64,000 nt of DNA from Acanthornis magna. Its lineage: Eukaryota > Chordata > Aves > Passeriformes > Acanthizidae. Both the position numbers and the translations under genes were made by a program. A model generated the notes under the pieces. The model did not search any database. It was not told the origin of the DNA and was given only the letters and a program-made list of their open reading frames with translations. Of this stretch, positions 34,406 through 47,165 are shown piece by piece; the stretch's first letter is position 1, and every line of letters starts with the position of its first letter. The stretch is taken from the NCBI GenBank assembly GCA_036785705.1, contig JAWUZG010000015.1, forward strand, positions 6,065,508 through 6,129,507. Reading direction: 5' to 3'.

Positions 34406-35681
34406 GCAGTAGAACCCTGAGTTAAACCGCTGGATCTAAGGCTCCAGGGCTTAACAGGTGCCTCCATTGCCAACTGCACACGTTTTAATCTGTGCCACCT
34501 ATGGTGCTGAGCCCCTCTGGCCCAGTGCCAAGCTGCCCTCAGGGGGGTGGGTCAGGCTGGAGAGATCTAAAGGGCCTGGAGCTCCAGCAACACTGGCGCT
34601 GGAAAGGGCCTGCCGAGGCCATTGCAGCAGCGCCCCAACATTGCTGCTCCTCCATCTTTCTGAGGTGGAAAACCCAGGTAGTGTGTTGGGGTAATTAGCT
34701 AGGGCTAGGGTTAGGGTTACGCCTAGGGTTAGGGTTAGGAGATCTAAAGGGCCGCGAGCTCCAGGAGCACTGGCGCTGGAAAGGGCCTGCCGAGACGAAC
34801 GCGGCAAGGCCCCAACCTTGCTGCTCCCACACCTTTCTGATCTGGACCCCCCACAGGGGTGGGCACCTTGGCCCCAGCCCCAGGCTCGGGCCTAGGCTGC
34901 CCTGTGGCTCGGGCTTAGGCTTCAGAGAGCTGTGGAGTCTACAGCTGCAGGGACGCTGGCACTGGACAGGACATGGCGAGGGCATCCATCACGGCAGGCT
35001 GCTGCCAGAGACTGGATGTTCCATGGCTCTAAACCTCCGGGAATGGCCTGTGTCTGCTGCGAGGGGCCAGCTGGGTTTTGCTGACGGTGAGGCCTTCAGC
35101 GCCTGCTGCGGCCCCAGAGCCGCCCCAAGGCCTGGCTGAGCTGTCAGCCCTGGACTCTTGGGCTGGCAGTGCTCACCTGGGCCCTGAGTGGCCATGTGAC
35201 CAGCAGTCCCAGCTGAGGGCTGGGGATATGAAGGCCATGGGGCTTAAAGGGCGCAGCATGAGGTCAGCACATGGTCACAGCCTAGAATCCTGCATGGGCT
35301 TCCTGTCCCGTCCCTGGTGCAATCCTCGGAGGTGGGAGCTCTGTGCACGTTTTTCTAGATCTCTTCTCTCCTTCTGGCTTTGTCTCTGCCTGTCTTTCTT
35401 CTCCTACTTCTCTTTGCCTAGAACTTTTGGCTAACATAGCATTTTGTATGTTTCAGGGTTCTTCTCCGTGGGGCTCAGTTGATGCTCGACAAATGCTAAA
35501 TTAACACTGAGTACTGCTCTGGTAAGTAGTTGAGAGTTGAATTCTATGTTGTATTTCATCCTTTGCCGAAGATGGTTTATTTTTGAGCATTTGATTTTGT
35601 TCCTTTTGCCAGTAAGGCTTCAGTGTGATTTTCACCTCTTGACTATATCTGGTGGGGATTTCTCCTTTGCGCTAAGAGAGA
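34406..35681 (+). repeat. Unit 28, type S (1276 bp)
   Basis: Full type-S marker set (CACCTTGGCC, GACATGGCGAGG, AAACCTCCGGG, GGGGATATG, CTCGACAAATG) with the common CTCTTCTCTCC tract. Confidence 0.95.
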
Positions 35682-36957
35682 GCAGTAGAACCCTGAGTTA
35701 AACCGCTGGATCTAAGGCTCCAGGGCTTAACAGGTGCCTCCATTGCCAACTGCACACGTTTTAATCTGTGCCACCTATGGTGCTGAGCCCCTCTGGCCCA
35801 GTGCCAAGCTGCCCTCAGGGGGGTGGGTCAGGCTGGAGAGATCTAAAGGGCCTGGAGCTCCAGCAACACTGGCGCTGGAAAGGGCCTGCCGAGGCCCATT
35901 GCAGCAGCGCCCCAACATTGCTGCTCCTCCATCTTTCTGAGGTGGAAAACCCAGGTAGTGTGTTGGGGTAATTAGCTAGGGCTAGGGTTAGGGTTACGCC
36001 TAGGGTTAGGGTTAGGAGATCTAAAGGGCCGCAAGCTCCAGGAGCACTGGCGCTGGAAAGGGCCTGCCAAGACGAACGCGGCAAGGCCCCAACCTTGCTG
36101 CTCCCACACCTTTCTGATCTGGACCCCCACAGGGGTGGGCACCTCGGCCCCAGCCCCAGGCTCGGGCCTAGGCTGCCCTGTGGCTCGGGCTTAGGCTTCA
36201 GAGAGCTGTGGAGTCTACAGCTGCAGGGACGCTGGCACTGGACAGGACATTGCGAGGGCATCCATCACGGCAGGCTGCTGCCAGAGACTGGATGTTCCGT
36301 GGCTCTAAACATCCGGGAATGGCCTGTGTCTGCTGCGAGGGGCCAGCTGGGTTTTCCTGATGGTGAGGCCTTCAGTGCCTGCTGCGGCCCCAGAGCTGCC
36401 CCAAGGCCTGGCTGAGCTTTCAGCCCTGGACTCTTGGGCTGGCAGTGCTCACCTGGGCCCTGAGTGGCCATGTGACCAGCAGTCCCAGCTGAGGGCTGGG
36501 GACATGAAGGCCATGGGGCTTAAAGGGCGCAGCATGAGGTCAGCACATGGTCACAGCCTAGAATCCTGCATGGGCTTCCTGTCCCGTCCCTGGTGCAATC
36601 CTCGGAGGTGGGAGCTCTGTGCATGTTTTTCTAGATCTCTTCTCTCCTTCTGGCTTCGTCTCTGCCTGTCTTTCTTCTCCTACTTCTCTTTGCCTAGAAC
36701 TTTTGGCTAACATAGCATTTTGTATGTTTCAGGGTTCTTCTCCGTGGGGCTCAGTTGATGCTAGGTAAATGCTAAATTAACACTGAGTACTGCTCTGGTA
36801 AGTAGTTGAGAGTTGAATTCTATGTTGTATTTCATCCTTTGCCGAAGATGGTTTATTTTTGAGCATTTGATTTTGATCCTTTTGCCAGTAAGGCTTCAGT
36901 GTGATTTTCACCTCTTGACTATATCTGGTGGGGATTTCTCCTTTGCGCTAAGAGAGA
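35682..36957 (+). repeat. Unit 29, right half type B, with two compensating 1-bp indels (1276 bp)
   Basis: An extra C makes GAGGCCCATTG near 35895-35897, and one C is missing from the six-C run near 36123 (GGACCCCCAC). The two cancel, so unit length is unchanged. Between them frames shift, which fuses two minus-strand open frames into one of 148 codons. The left part has GCCGCAAGC; the right part has TTTTCCTGATGG and GTGCATG. Confidence 0.94.
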
Positions 36958-38233
36958 GCAGTAGAACCCTGAGTTAAACCGCTGGATCTAAGGCTCCAGG
37001 GCTTAACAGGTGCCTCCATTGCCAACTGCACACGTTTTAATCTGTGCCACCTATGGTGCTGAGCCCCTCTGGCCCAGTGCCAAGCTGCCCTCAGGGGGGT
37101 GGGTCAGGCTGGAGAGATCTAAAGGGCCTGGAGCTCCAGCAACACTGGCGCTGGAAAGGGCCTGCCGAGGCCATTGCAGCAGTGCCCCAACATTGCTGCT
37201 CCTCCATCTTTCTGAGGTGGAAAACCCAGGTAGTGTGTTGGGGTAATTAGCTAGGGCTAGGGTTAGGGTTACGCCTAGGGTTAGGGTTAGGAGATCTAAA
37301 GGGCCGCAAGCTCCAGGAGCACTGGCGCTGGAAAGGGCCTGCCAAGACGAACGCGGCAAGGCCCCAACCTTGCTGCTCCCACACCTTTCTGATCTGGACC
37401 CCCCACAGGGGTGGGCACCTCGGCCCCAGCCCCAGGCTCGGGCCTAGGCTGCCCTGTGGCTCGGGCTTAGGCTTCAGAGAGCTGTGGAGTCTACAGCTGC
37501 AGGGACGCTGGCACTGGACAGGACATTGCAAGGGCATCCATCACGGCAGGCTGCTGCCAGAGACTGGATGTTCCGTGGCTCTAAACATCCGGGAATGGCC
37601 TGTGTCTGCTGCGAGGGGCCAGCTGGGTTTTGCTGACGGTGAGGCCTTCAGTGCCTGCTGCGGCCCCAGAGCTGCCCCAAGGCCTGGCTGAGCTTTCAGC
37701 CCTGGACTCTTGGGCTGGCAGTGCTCACCTGGGCCCTGAGTGGCCATGTGACCAGCAGTCCCAGCTGAGGGCTGGGGACATGAAGGCCATGGGGCTTAAA
37801 GGGCGCAGCATGAGGTCCGCACATGGTCACAGCCTAGAATCCTGCATGGGCTTCCTGTCCCGTCCCTGGTGCAATCCTCGGAGGTGGGAGCTCTGTGCAT
37901 GTTTTTCTAGATCTCTTCTCTCCTTCTGGCTTCGTCTCTGCCTGTCTTTCTTCTCCTACTTCTCTTTGCCTAGAACTTTTGGCTAACATAGCATTTTGTA
38001 TGTTTCAGGGTTCTTCTCCGTGGGGCTCAGTTGATGCTAGGTAAATGCTAAATTAACACTGAGTACTGCTCTGGTAAGTAGTTGAGAGTTGAATTCTATG
38101 TTGTATTTCATCCTTTGCCGAAGATGGTTTATTTTTGAGCATTTGATTTTGATCCTTTTGCCAGTAAGGCTTCAGTGTGATTTTCACCTCTTGACTATAT
38201 CTGGTGGGGATTTCTCCTTTGCGCTAAGAGAGA
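36958..38233 (+). repeat. Unit 30, type C' (1276 bp)
   Basis: As unit 26 (CAGCAGTGCC, GCCGCAAGC, GAGGTCCGC, CTTCGTC) but with GTGCATGTTT, which is otherwise seen only in units with type-B right halves, suggesting a short conversion tract. Confidence 0.94.
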
Positions 38234-39509
38234 GCAGTAGAACCCTGAGTTAAACCGCTGGATCTAAGGCTCCAGGGCTTAACAGGTGCCTCCATTGCCA
38301 ACTGCACACGTTTTAATCTGTGCCACCTATGGTGCTGAGCCCCTCTGGCCCAGTGCCAAGCTGCCCTCAGGGGGGTGGGTCAGGCTGGAGAGATCTAAAG
38401 GGCCTGGAGCTCCAGCAACACTGGCGCTGGAAAGGGCCTGCCGAGGCCATTGCAGCAGCGCCCCAACATTGCTGCTCCTCCATCTTTCTGAGGTGGAAAA
38501 CCCAGGTAGTGTGTTGGGGTAATTAGCTAGGGCTAGGGTTAGGGTTCCGCCTAGGGTTAGGGTTAGGAGATCTAAAGGGCCGCGAGCTCCAGGAGCACTG
38601 GCGCTGGAAAGGGCCTGCCAAGACGAACGCGGCAAGGCCCCAACCTTGCTGCTCCCACACCTTTCTGATCTGGACCCCCCACAGGGGTGGGCACCTCGGC
38701 CCCAGCCCCAGGCTCGGGCCTAGGCTGCCCTGTGGCTCGGGCTTAGGCTTCAGAGAGCTGTGGAGTCTACAGCTGCAGGGACGCTGGCACTGGACAGGAC
38801 ATTGCAAGGGCATCCATCACGGCAGGCTGCTGCCAGAGACTGGATGTTCCGTGGCTCTAAACATCCGGGAATGGCCTGTGTCTGCTGCGAGGGGCCAGCT
38901 GGGTTTTGCTGACGGTGAGGCCTTCAGCGCCTGCTGCGGCCCCAGAGCCGCTCCAAGGCCTGGCTGAGCTGTCAGCCCTGGACTCTTGGGCTGGCAGTGC
39001 TCACCTGGGCCCTGAGTGGCCATGTGACCAGCAGTCCCAGCTGAGGGCTGGGGACATGAAGGCCATGGGGCTTAAAGGGCGCAGCATGAGGTCAGCACAT
39101 GGTCACAGCCTAGAATCCTGCATGGGCTTCCTGTCCCGTCCCTGGTGCAATCCTCGGAGGTGGGAGCTCTGTGCACGTTTTTCTAGATCTCTTCTCTCCT
39201 TCTGGCTTTGTCTCTGCCTGTCTTTCTTCTCCTACTTCTCTTTGCCTAGAACTTTTGGCTAACATAGCATTTTGTATGTTTCAGGGTTCTTCTCCGTGGG
39301 GCTCAGTTGATGCTAGGTAAATGCTAAATTAACACTGAGTACTGCTCTGGTAAGTAGTTGAGAGTTGAATTCTATGTTGTATTTCATCCTTTGCCGAAGA
39401 TGGTTTATTTTTGAGCATTTGATTTTGATCCTTTTGCCAGTAAGGCTTCAGTGTGATTTTCACCTCTTGACTATATCTGGTGGGGATTTCTCCTTTGCGC
39501 TAAGAGAGA
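38234..39509 (+). repeat. Unit 31, type D' (1276 bp)
   Basis: TTCCGC with a full-length tract, as unit 19, which lies 15307 bp upstream. Confidence 0.94.
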
Positions 39510-40785
39510 GCAGTAGAACCCTGAGTTAAACCGCTGGATCTAAGGCTCCAGGGCTTAACAGGTGCCTCCATTGCCAACTGCACACGTTTTAATCTGTGCC
39601 ACCTATGGTGCTGAGCCCCTCTGGCCCAGTGCCAAGCTGCCCTCAGGGGGGTGGGTCAGGCTGGAGAGATCTAAAGGGCCTGGAGCTCCAGCAACACTGG
39701 CGCTGGAAAGGGCCTGCCGAGGCCATTGCAGCAGCGCCCCAACATTGCTGCTCCTCCATCTTTCTGAGGTGGAAAACCCAGGTAGTGTGTTGGGGTAATT
39801 AGCTAGGGCTAGGGTTAGGGTTACGCCTAGGGTTAGGGTTAGGAGATCTAAAGGGCCGCGAGCTCCAGGAGCACTGGCGCTGGAAAGGGCCTGCCGAGAC
39901 GAACGCGGCAAGGCCCCAACCTTGCTGCTCCCACACCTTTCTGATCTGGACCCCCCACAGGGGTGGGCACCTTGGCCCCAGCCCCAGGCTCGGGCCTAGG
40001 CTGCCCTGTGGCTCGGGCTTAGGCTTCAGAGAGCTGTGGAGTCTACAGCTGCAGGGACGCTGGCACTGGACAGGACATGGCGAGGGCATCCATCACGGCA
40101 GGCTGCTGCCAGAGACTGGATGTTCCATGGCTCTAAACCTCCGGGAATGGCCTGTGTCTGCTGCGAGGGGCCAGCTGGGTTTTGCTGACGGTGAGGCCTT
40201 CAGCGCCTGCTGCGGCCCCAGAGCCGCCCCAAGGCCTGGCTGAGCTGTCAGCCCTGGACTCTTGGGCTGGCAGTGCTCACCTGGGCCCTGAGTGGCCATG
40301 TGACCAGCAGTCCCAGCTGAGGGCTGGGGATATGAAGGCCATGGGGCTTAAAGGGCGCAGCATGAGGTCAGCACATGGTCACAGCCTAGAATCCTGCATG
40401 GGCTTCCTGTCCCGTCCCTGGTGCAATCCTCGGAGGTGGGAGCTCTGTGCACGTTTTTCTAGATCTCTTCTCTCCTTCTGGCTTTGTCTCTGCCTGTCTT
40501 TCTTCTCCTACTTCTCTTTGCCTAGAACTTTTGGCTAACATAGCATTTTGTATGTTTCAGGGTTCTTCTCCGTGGGGCTCAGTTGATGCTCGACAAATGC
40601 TAAATTAACACTGAGTACTGCTCTGGTAAGTAGTTGAGAGTTGAATTCTATGTTGTATTTCATCCTTTGCCGAAGATGGTTTATTTTTGAGCATTTGATT
40701 TTGTTCCTTTTGCCAGTAAGGCTTCAGTGTGATTTTCACCTCTTGACTATATCTGGTGGGGATTTCTCCTTTGCGCTAAGAGAGA
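39510..40785 (+). repeat. Unit 32, type S (1276 bp)
   Basis: Type-S marker set with CTCTTCTCTCC, so closer to unit 28 than to unit 20 at that site. Confidence 0.95.
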
Positions 40786-42061
40786 GCAGTAGAACCCTGA
40801 GTTAAACCGCTGGATCTAAGGCTCCAGGGCTTAACAGGTGCCTCCATTGCCAACTGCACACGTTTTAATCTGTGCCACCTATGGTGCTGAGCCCCTCTGG
40901 CCCAGTGCCAAGCTGCCCTCAGGTGGGTGGGTCAGGCTGGAGAGATCTAAAGGGCCTGGAGCTCCAGCAACACTGGCGCTGGAAAGGGCCTGCCGAGGCC
41001 ATTGCAGCAGCGCCCCAACATTGCTGCTCCTCCATCTTTCTGAGGTGGAAAACCCAGGTAGTGTGTTGGGGTAATTAGCTAGGGCTAGGGTTAGGGTTAC
41101 GCCTAGGGTTAGGGTTAGGAGATCTAAAGGGCCGCAAGCTCCAGGAGCACTGGCGCTGGAAAGGGCCTGCCAAGACAAACGCGGCAAGGCCCCAACCTTG
41201 CTGCTCCCACACCTTTCTGATCTGGACCCCCCACAGGGGTGGGCACCTCGGCCCCAGCCCCAGGCTCGGGCCTAGGCTGCCCTGTGGCTCGGGCTTAGGC
41301 TTCAGAGAGCTGTGGAGTCTACAGCTGCAGGGACGCTGGCACTGGACAGGACATTGCAAGGGCATCCATCACGGCAGGCTGCTGCCAGAGACTGGATGTT
41401 CCGTGGCTCTAAACATCCGGGAATGGCCTGTGTCTGCTGCGAGGGGCCAGCTGGGTTTTGCTGACGGTGAGGCCTTCAGTGCCTGCTGCGGCCCCAGAGC
41501 TGCCCCAAGGCCTGGCTGAGCTTTCAGCCCTGGACTCTTGGGCTGGCAGTGCTCACCTGGGCCCTGAGTGGCCATGTGACCAGCAGTCCCAGCTGAGGGC
41601 TAGGGACATGAAGGCCATGGGGCTTAAAGGGCGCAGCATGAGGTCCGCACATGGTCACAGCCTAGAATCCTGCATGGGCTTCCTGTCCCGTCCCTGGTGC
41701 AATCCTCGGAGGTGGGAGCTCTGTGCACGTTTTTCTAGATCTCTTCTCTCCTTCTGGCTTCGTCTCTGCCTGTCTTTCTTCTCCTACTTCTCTTTGCCTA
41801 GAACTTTTGGCTAACATAGCATTTTGTATGTTTCAGGGTTCTTCTCCGTGGGGCTCAGTTGATGCTAGGTAAATGCTAAATTAACACTGAGTACTGCTCT
41901 GGTAAGTAGTTGAGAGTTGAATTCTATGTTGTATTTCATCCTTTGCCGAAGATGGTTTATTTTTGAGCATTTGATTTTGATCCTTTTGCCAGTAAGGCTT
42001 CAGTGTGATTTTCACCTCTTGACTATATCTGGTGGGGATTTCTCCTTTGCGCTAAGAGAGA
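40786..42061 (+). repeat. Unit 33, C'-like with CAGGTGGGTG (1276 bp)
   Basis: Same as unit 21 plus a private AAGACAAACG, a CpG transition. Confidence 0.94.
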
Positions 42062-43337
42062 GCAGTAGAACCCTGAGTTAAACCGCTGGATCTAAGGCTC
42101 CAGGGCTTAACAGGTGCCTCCATTGCCAACTGCACACGTTTTAATCTGTGCCACCTATGGTGCTGAGCCCCTCTGGCCCAGTGCCAAGCTGCCCTCAGGG
42201 GGGTGGGTCAGGCTGGAGAGATCTAAAGGGCCTGGAGCTCCAGCAACACTGGCGCTGGAAAGGGCCTGCCGAGGCCATTGCAGCAGCGCCCCAACATTGC
42301 TGCTCCTCCATCTTTCTGAGGTGGAAAACCCAGGTAGTGTGTTGGGGTAATTAGCTAGGGCTAGGGTTAGGGTTACGCCTAGGGTTAGGGTTAGGAGATC
42401 TAAAGGGCCGCGAGCTCCAGGAGCACTGGCGCTGGAAAGGGCCTGCCAAGACGAACGCGGCAAGGCCCCAACCTTGCTGCTCCCACACCTTTCTGATCTG
42501 GACCCCCCACAGGGGTGGGCACCTCGGCCCCAGCCCCAGGCTCGGGCCTAGGCTGCCCTGTGGCTCGGGCTTAGGCTTCAGAGAGCTGTGGAGTCTACAG
42601 CTGCAGGGACGCTGGCACTGGACAGGACATTGCAAGGGCATCCATCACGGCAGGCTGCTGCCAGAGACTGGATGTTCCGTGGCTCTAAACATCCGGGAAT
42701 GGCCTGTGTCTGCTGCGAGGGGCCAGCTGGGTTTTGCTGACGGTGAGGCCTTCAGTGCCTGCTGCGGCCCCAGAGCTGCCCCAAGGCCTGGCTGAGCTTT
42801 CAGCCCTGGACTCTTGGGCTGGCAGTGCTCACCTGGGCCCTGAGTGGCCATGTGACCAGCAGTCCCAGCTGAGGGCTGGGGATATGAAGGCCATGGGGCT
42901 TAAAGGGCGCAGCATGAGGTCCGCACATGGTCACAGCCTAGAATCCTGCATGGGCTTCCTGTCCCGTCCCTGGTGCAATCCTCGGAGGTGGGAGCTCTGT
43001 GCACGTTTTTCTAGATCTCTTCTCTCCTTCTGGCTTCGTCTCTGCCTGTCTTTCTTCTCCTACTTCTCTTTGCCTAGAACTTTTGGCTAACATAGCATTT
43101 TGTATGTTTCAGGGTTCTTCTCCGTGGGGCTCAGTTGATGCTAGGTAAATGCTAAATTAACACTGAGTACTGCTCTGGTAAGTAGTTGAGAGTTGAATTC
43201 TATGTTGTATTTCATCCTTTGCCGAAGATGGTTTATTTTTGAGCATTTGATTTTGATCCTTTTGCCAGTAAGGCTTCAGTGTGATTTTCACCTCTTGACT
43301 ATATCTGGTGGGGATTTCTCCTTTGCGCTAAGAGAGA
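42062..43337 (+). repeat. Unit 34, C'-like right half (1276 bp)
   Basis: GCCGCGAGC on the left; GAGCTGCCCC, GGGGATATG (otherwise seen in S-type copies), GAGGTCCGC and CTTCGTC on the right. Confidence 0.93.
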
Positions 43338-44613
43338 GCAGTAGAACCCTGAGTTAAACCGCTGGATCTAAGGCTCCAGGGCTTAACAGGTGCCTCCATT
43401 GCCAACTGCACACGTTTTAATCTGTGCCACCTATGGTGCTGAGCCCCTCTGGCCCAGTGCCAAGCTGCCCTCAGGGGGGTGGGTCAGGCTGGAGAGATCT
43501 AAAGGGCCTGGAGCTCCAGCAACACTGGCGCTGGAAAGGGCCTGCCGAGGCCATTGCAGCAGCGCCCCAACATTGCTGCTCCTCCATCTTTCTGAGGTGG
43601 AAAACCCAGGTAGTGTGTTGGGGTAATTAGCTAGGGCTAGGGTTAGGGTTACGCCTAGGGTTAGGGTTAGGAGATCTAAAGGGCCGCAAGCTCCAGGAGC
43701 ACTGGCGCTGGAAAGGGCCTGCCAAGACGAACGCGGCAAGGCCCCAACCTTGCTGCTCCCACACCTTTCTGATCTGGACCCCCCACAGGGGTGGGCACCT
43801 CGGCCCCAGCCCCAGGCTCGGGCCTAGGCTGCCCTGTGGCTCGGGCTTAGGCTTCAGAGAGCTGTGGAGTCTACAGCTGCAGGGACGCTGGCACTGGACA
43901 GGACATTGCGAGGGCATCCATCACGGCAGGCTGCTGCCAGAGACTGGATGTTCCGTGGCTCTAAACATCCGGGAATGGCCTGTGTCTGCTGCGAGGGGCC
44001 AGCTGGGTTTTGCTGACGGTGAGGCCTTCAGTGCCTGCTGCGGCCACAGAGCTGCCCCAAGGCCTGGCTGAGCTTTCAGCCCTGGACTCTTGGGCTGGCA
44101 GTGCTCACCTGGACCCTGAGTGGCCATGTGACCAGCAGTCCCAGCTGAGGGCTGGGGACATGAAGACCATGGGGCTTAAAGGGCACAGCATGAGGTCCGC
44201 ACATGGTCACAGCCTAGAATCCTGCATGGGCTTCCTGTCCCGTCCCTGGTGCAATCCTCGGAGGTGGGAGCTCTGTGCACGTTTTTCTAGATCTCTTCTC
44301 TCCTTCTGGCTTTGTCTCTGCCTGTCTTTCTTCTCCTACTTCTCTTTGCCTAGAACTTTTGGCTAACATAGCATTTTGTATGTTTCAGGGTTCTTCTCCA
44401 TGGGGCTCATTTGATGCTAGGTAAATGCTAAATTAACACTGAGTACTGCTCTGGTAAGTAGTTGAGAGTTGAATTCTATGTTGTATTTCATCCTTTGCCG
44501 AAGATGGTTTATTTTTGAGCATTTGATTTTGATCCTTTTGCCAGTAAGGCTTCAGTGTGATTTTCACCTCTTGACTATATCTGGTGGGGATTTCTCCTTT
44601 GCGCTAAGAGAGA
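43338..44613 (+). repeat. Unit 35, most private substitutions (1276 bp)
   Basis: Private changes include GCGGCCACAG, CCTGGACCC, GAAGACCATG, GGGCACAGC and TCTCCATGG. It shares GCTCATTTGATG with unit 44 only. It has GCCGCAAGC, ATTGCGAGG and GAGGTCCGC. It may be an older or less often converted copy. Confidence 0.93.
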
Positions 44614-45889
44614 GCAGTAGAACCCTGAGTTAAACCGCTGGATCTAAGGCTCCAGGGCTTAACAGGTGCCTCCATTGCCAACTGCACACGTTTTAATCTG
44701 TGCCACCTATGGTGCTGAGCCCCTCTGGCCCAGTGCCAAGCTGCCCTCAGGGGGGTGGGTCAGGCTGGAGAGATCTAAAGGGCCTGGAGCTCCAGCAACA
44801 CTGGCGCTGGAAAGGGCCTGCCGAGGCCATTGCAGCAGCGCCCCAACATTGCTGCTCCTCCATCTTTCTGAGGTGGAAAACCCAGGTAGTGTGTTGGGGT
44901 AATTAGCTAGGGCTAGGGTTAGGGTTACGCCTAGGGTTAGGGTTAGGAGATCTAAAGGGCCGCGAGCTCCAGGAGCACTGGCGCTGGAAAGGGCCTGCCA
45001 AGACGAACGCGGCAAGGCCCCAACCTTGCTGCTCCCACACCTTTCTGATCTGGACCCCCCACAGGGGTGGGCACCTCGGCCCCAGCCCCAGGCTCGGGCC
45101 TAGGCTGCCCTGTGGCTCGGGCTTAGGCTTCAGAGAGCTGTGGAGTCTACAGCTGCAGGGACGCTGGCACTGGACAGGACATTGCAAGGGCATCCATCAC
45201 GGCAGGCTGCTGCCAGAGACTGGATGTTCCGTGGCTCTAAACATCCGGGAATGGCCTGTGTCTGCTGCGAGGGGCCAGCTGGGTTTTGCTGACGGTGAGG
45301 CCTTCAGCGCCTGCTGCGGCCCCAGAGCCGCTCCAAGGCCTGGCTGAGCTGTCAGCCCTGGACTCTTGGGCTGGCAGTGCTCACCTGGGCCCTGAGTGGC
45401 CATGTGACCAGCAGTCCCAGCTGAGGGCTGGGGACATGAAGGCCATGGGGCTTAAAGGGCGCAGCATGAGGTCAGCACATGGTCACAGCCTAGAATCCTG
45501 CATGGGCTTCCTGTCCCGTCCCTGGTGCAATCCTCGGAGGTGGGAGCTCTGTGCACGTTTTTCTAGATCTCTTCTCTCCTTCTGGCTTTGTCTCTGCCTG
45601 TCTTTCTTCTCCTACTTCTCTTTGCCTAGAACTTTTGGCTAACATAGCATTTTGTATGTTTCAGGGTTCTTCTCCGTGGGGCTCAGTTGATGCTAGGTAA
45701 ATGCTAAATTAACACTGAGTACTGCTCTGGTAAGTAGTTGAGAGTTGAATTCTATGTTGTATTTCATCCTTTGCCGAAGATGGTTTATTTTTGAGCATTT
45801 GATTTTGATCCTTTTGCCAGTAAGGCTTCAGTGTGATTTTCACCTCTTGACTATATCTGGTGGGGATTTCTCCTTTGCGCTAAGAGAGA
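44614..45889 (+). repeat. Unit 36, D'-like with TTACGC (1276 bp)
   Basis: Reads like unit 27 at all marker sites used here. Confidence 0.93.
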
Positions 45890-47165
45890 GCAGTAGAACC
45901 CTGAGTTAAACCGCTGGATCTAAGGCTCCAGGGCTTAACAGGTGCCTCCATTGCCAACTGCACACGTTTTAATCTGTGCCACCTATGGTGCTGAGCCCCT
46001 CTGGCCCAGTGCCAAGCTGCCCTCAGGGGGGTGGGTCAGGCTGGAGAGATCTAAAGGGCCTGGAGCTCCAGCAACACTGGCGCTGGAAAGGGCCTGCCGA
46101 GGCCATTGCAGCAGCGCCCCAACATTGCTGCTCCTCCATCTTTCTGAGGTGGAAAACCCAGGTAGTGTGTTGGGGTAATTAGCTAGGGCTAGGGTTAGGG
46201 TTCCGCCTAGGGTTAGGGTTAGGAGATCTAAAGGGCCGCAAGCTCCAGGAGCACTGGCGCTGGAAAGGGCCTGCCAAGACGAACGCGGCAAGGCCCCAAC
46301 CTTGCTGCTCCCACACCTTTCTGATCTGGACCCCCCACAGGGGTGGGCACCTCGGCCCCAGCCCCAGGCTCGGGCCTAGGCTGCCCTGTGGCTCGGGCTT
46401 AGGCTTCAGAGAGCTGTGGAGTCTACAGCTGCAGGGACGCTGGCACTGGACAGGACATTGCAAGGGCATCCATCACGGCAGGCTGCTGCCAGAGACTGGA
46501 TGTTCTGTGGCTCTAAACATCCGGGAATGGCCTGTGTCTGCTGTGAGGGGCCAGCTGGGTTTTGCTGACGGTGAGGCCTTCAGTGCCTGCTGCGGCCCCA
46601 GAGCTGCCCCAAGGCCTGGCTGAGCTTTCAGCCCTGGACTCTTGGGCTGGCAGTGCTCACCTGGGCCCTGAGTGGCCATGTGACCAGCAGTCCCAGCTGA
46701 GGGCTAGGGACATGAAGGCCATGGGGCTTAAAGGGCGCAGCATGAGGTCCGCACATGGTCACAGCCTAGAATCCTGCATGGGCTTCCTGTCCCGTCCCTG
46801 GTGCAATCCTCGGAGGTGGGAGCTCTGTGCACGTTTTTCTAGATCTCTTCTCTCCTTCTGGCTTCGTCTCTGCCTGTCTTTCTTCTCCTACTTCTCTTTG
46901 CCTAGAACTTTTGGCTAACATAGCATTTTGTATGTTTCAGGGTTCTTCTCCGTGGGGCTCAGTTGATGCTAGGTAAATGCTAAATTAACACTGAGTACTG
47001 CTCTGGTAAGTAGTTGAGAGTTGAATTCTATGTTGTATTTCATCCTTTGCCGAAGATGGTTTATTTTTGAGCATTTGATTTTGATCCTTTTGCCAGTAAG
47101 GCTTCAGTGTGATTTTCACCTCTTGACTATATCTGGTGGGGATTTCTCCTTTGCGCTAAGAGAGA
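45890..47165 (+). repeat. Unit 37, TTCCGC with GCCGCAAGC (1276 bp)
   Basis: Combines TTCCGC and GCCGCAAGC, a pairing found only here and in unit 47. Also shared only with unit 47 is GCTGTGAGGGG. Other markers are GTTCTGTGGC, GGCTAGGGAC, GAGGTCCGC and CTTCGTC. Confidence 0.95.
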
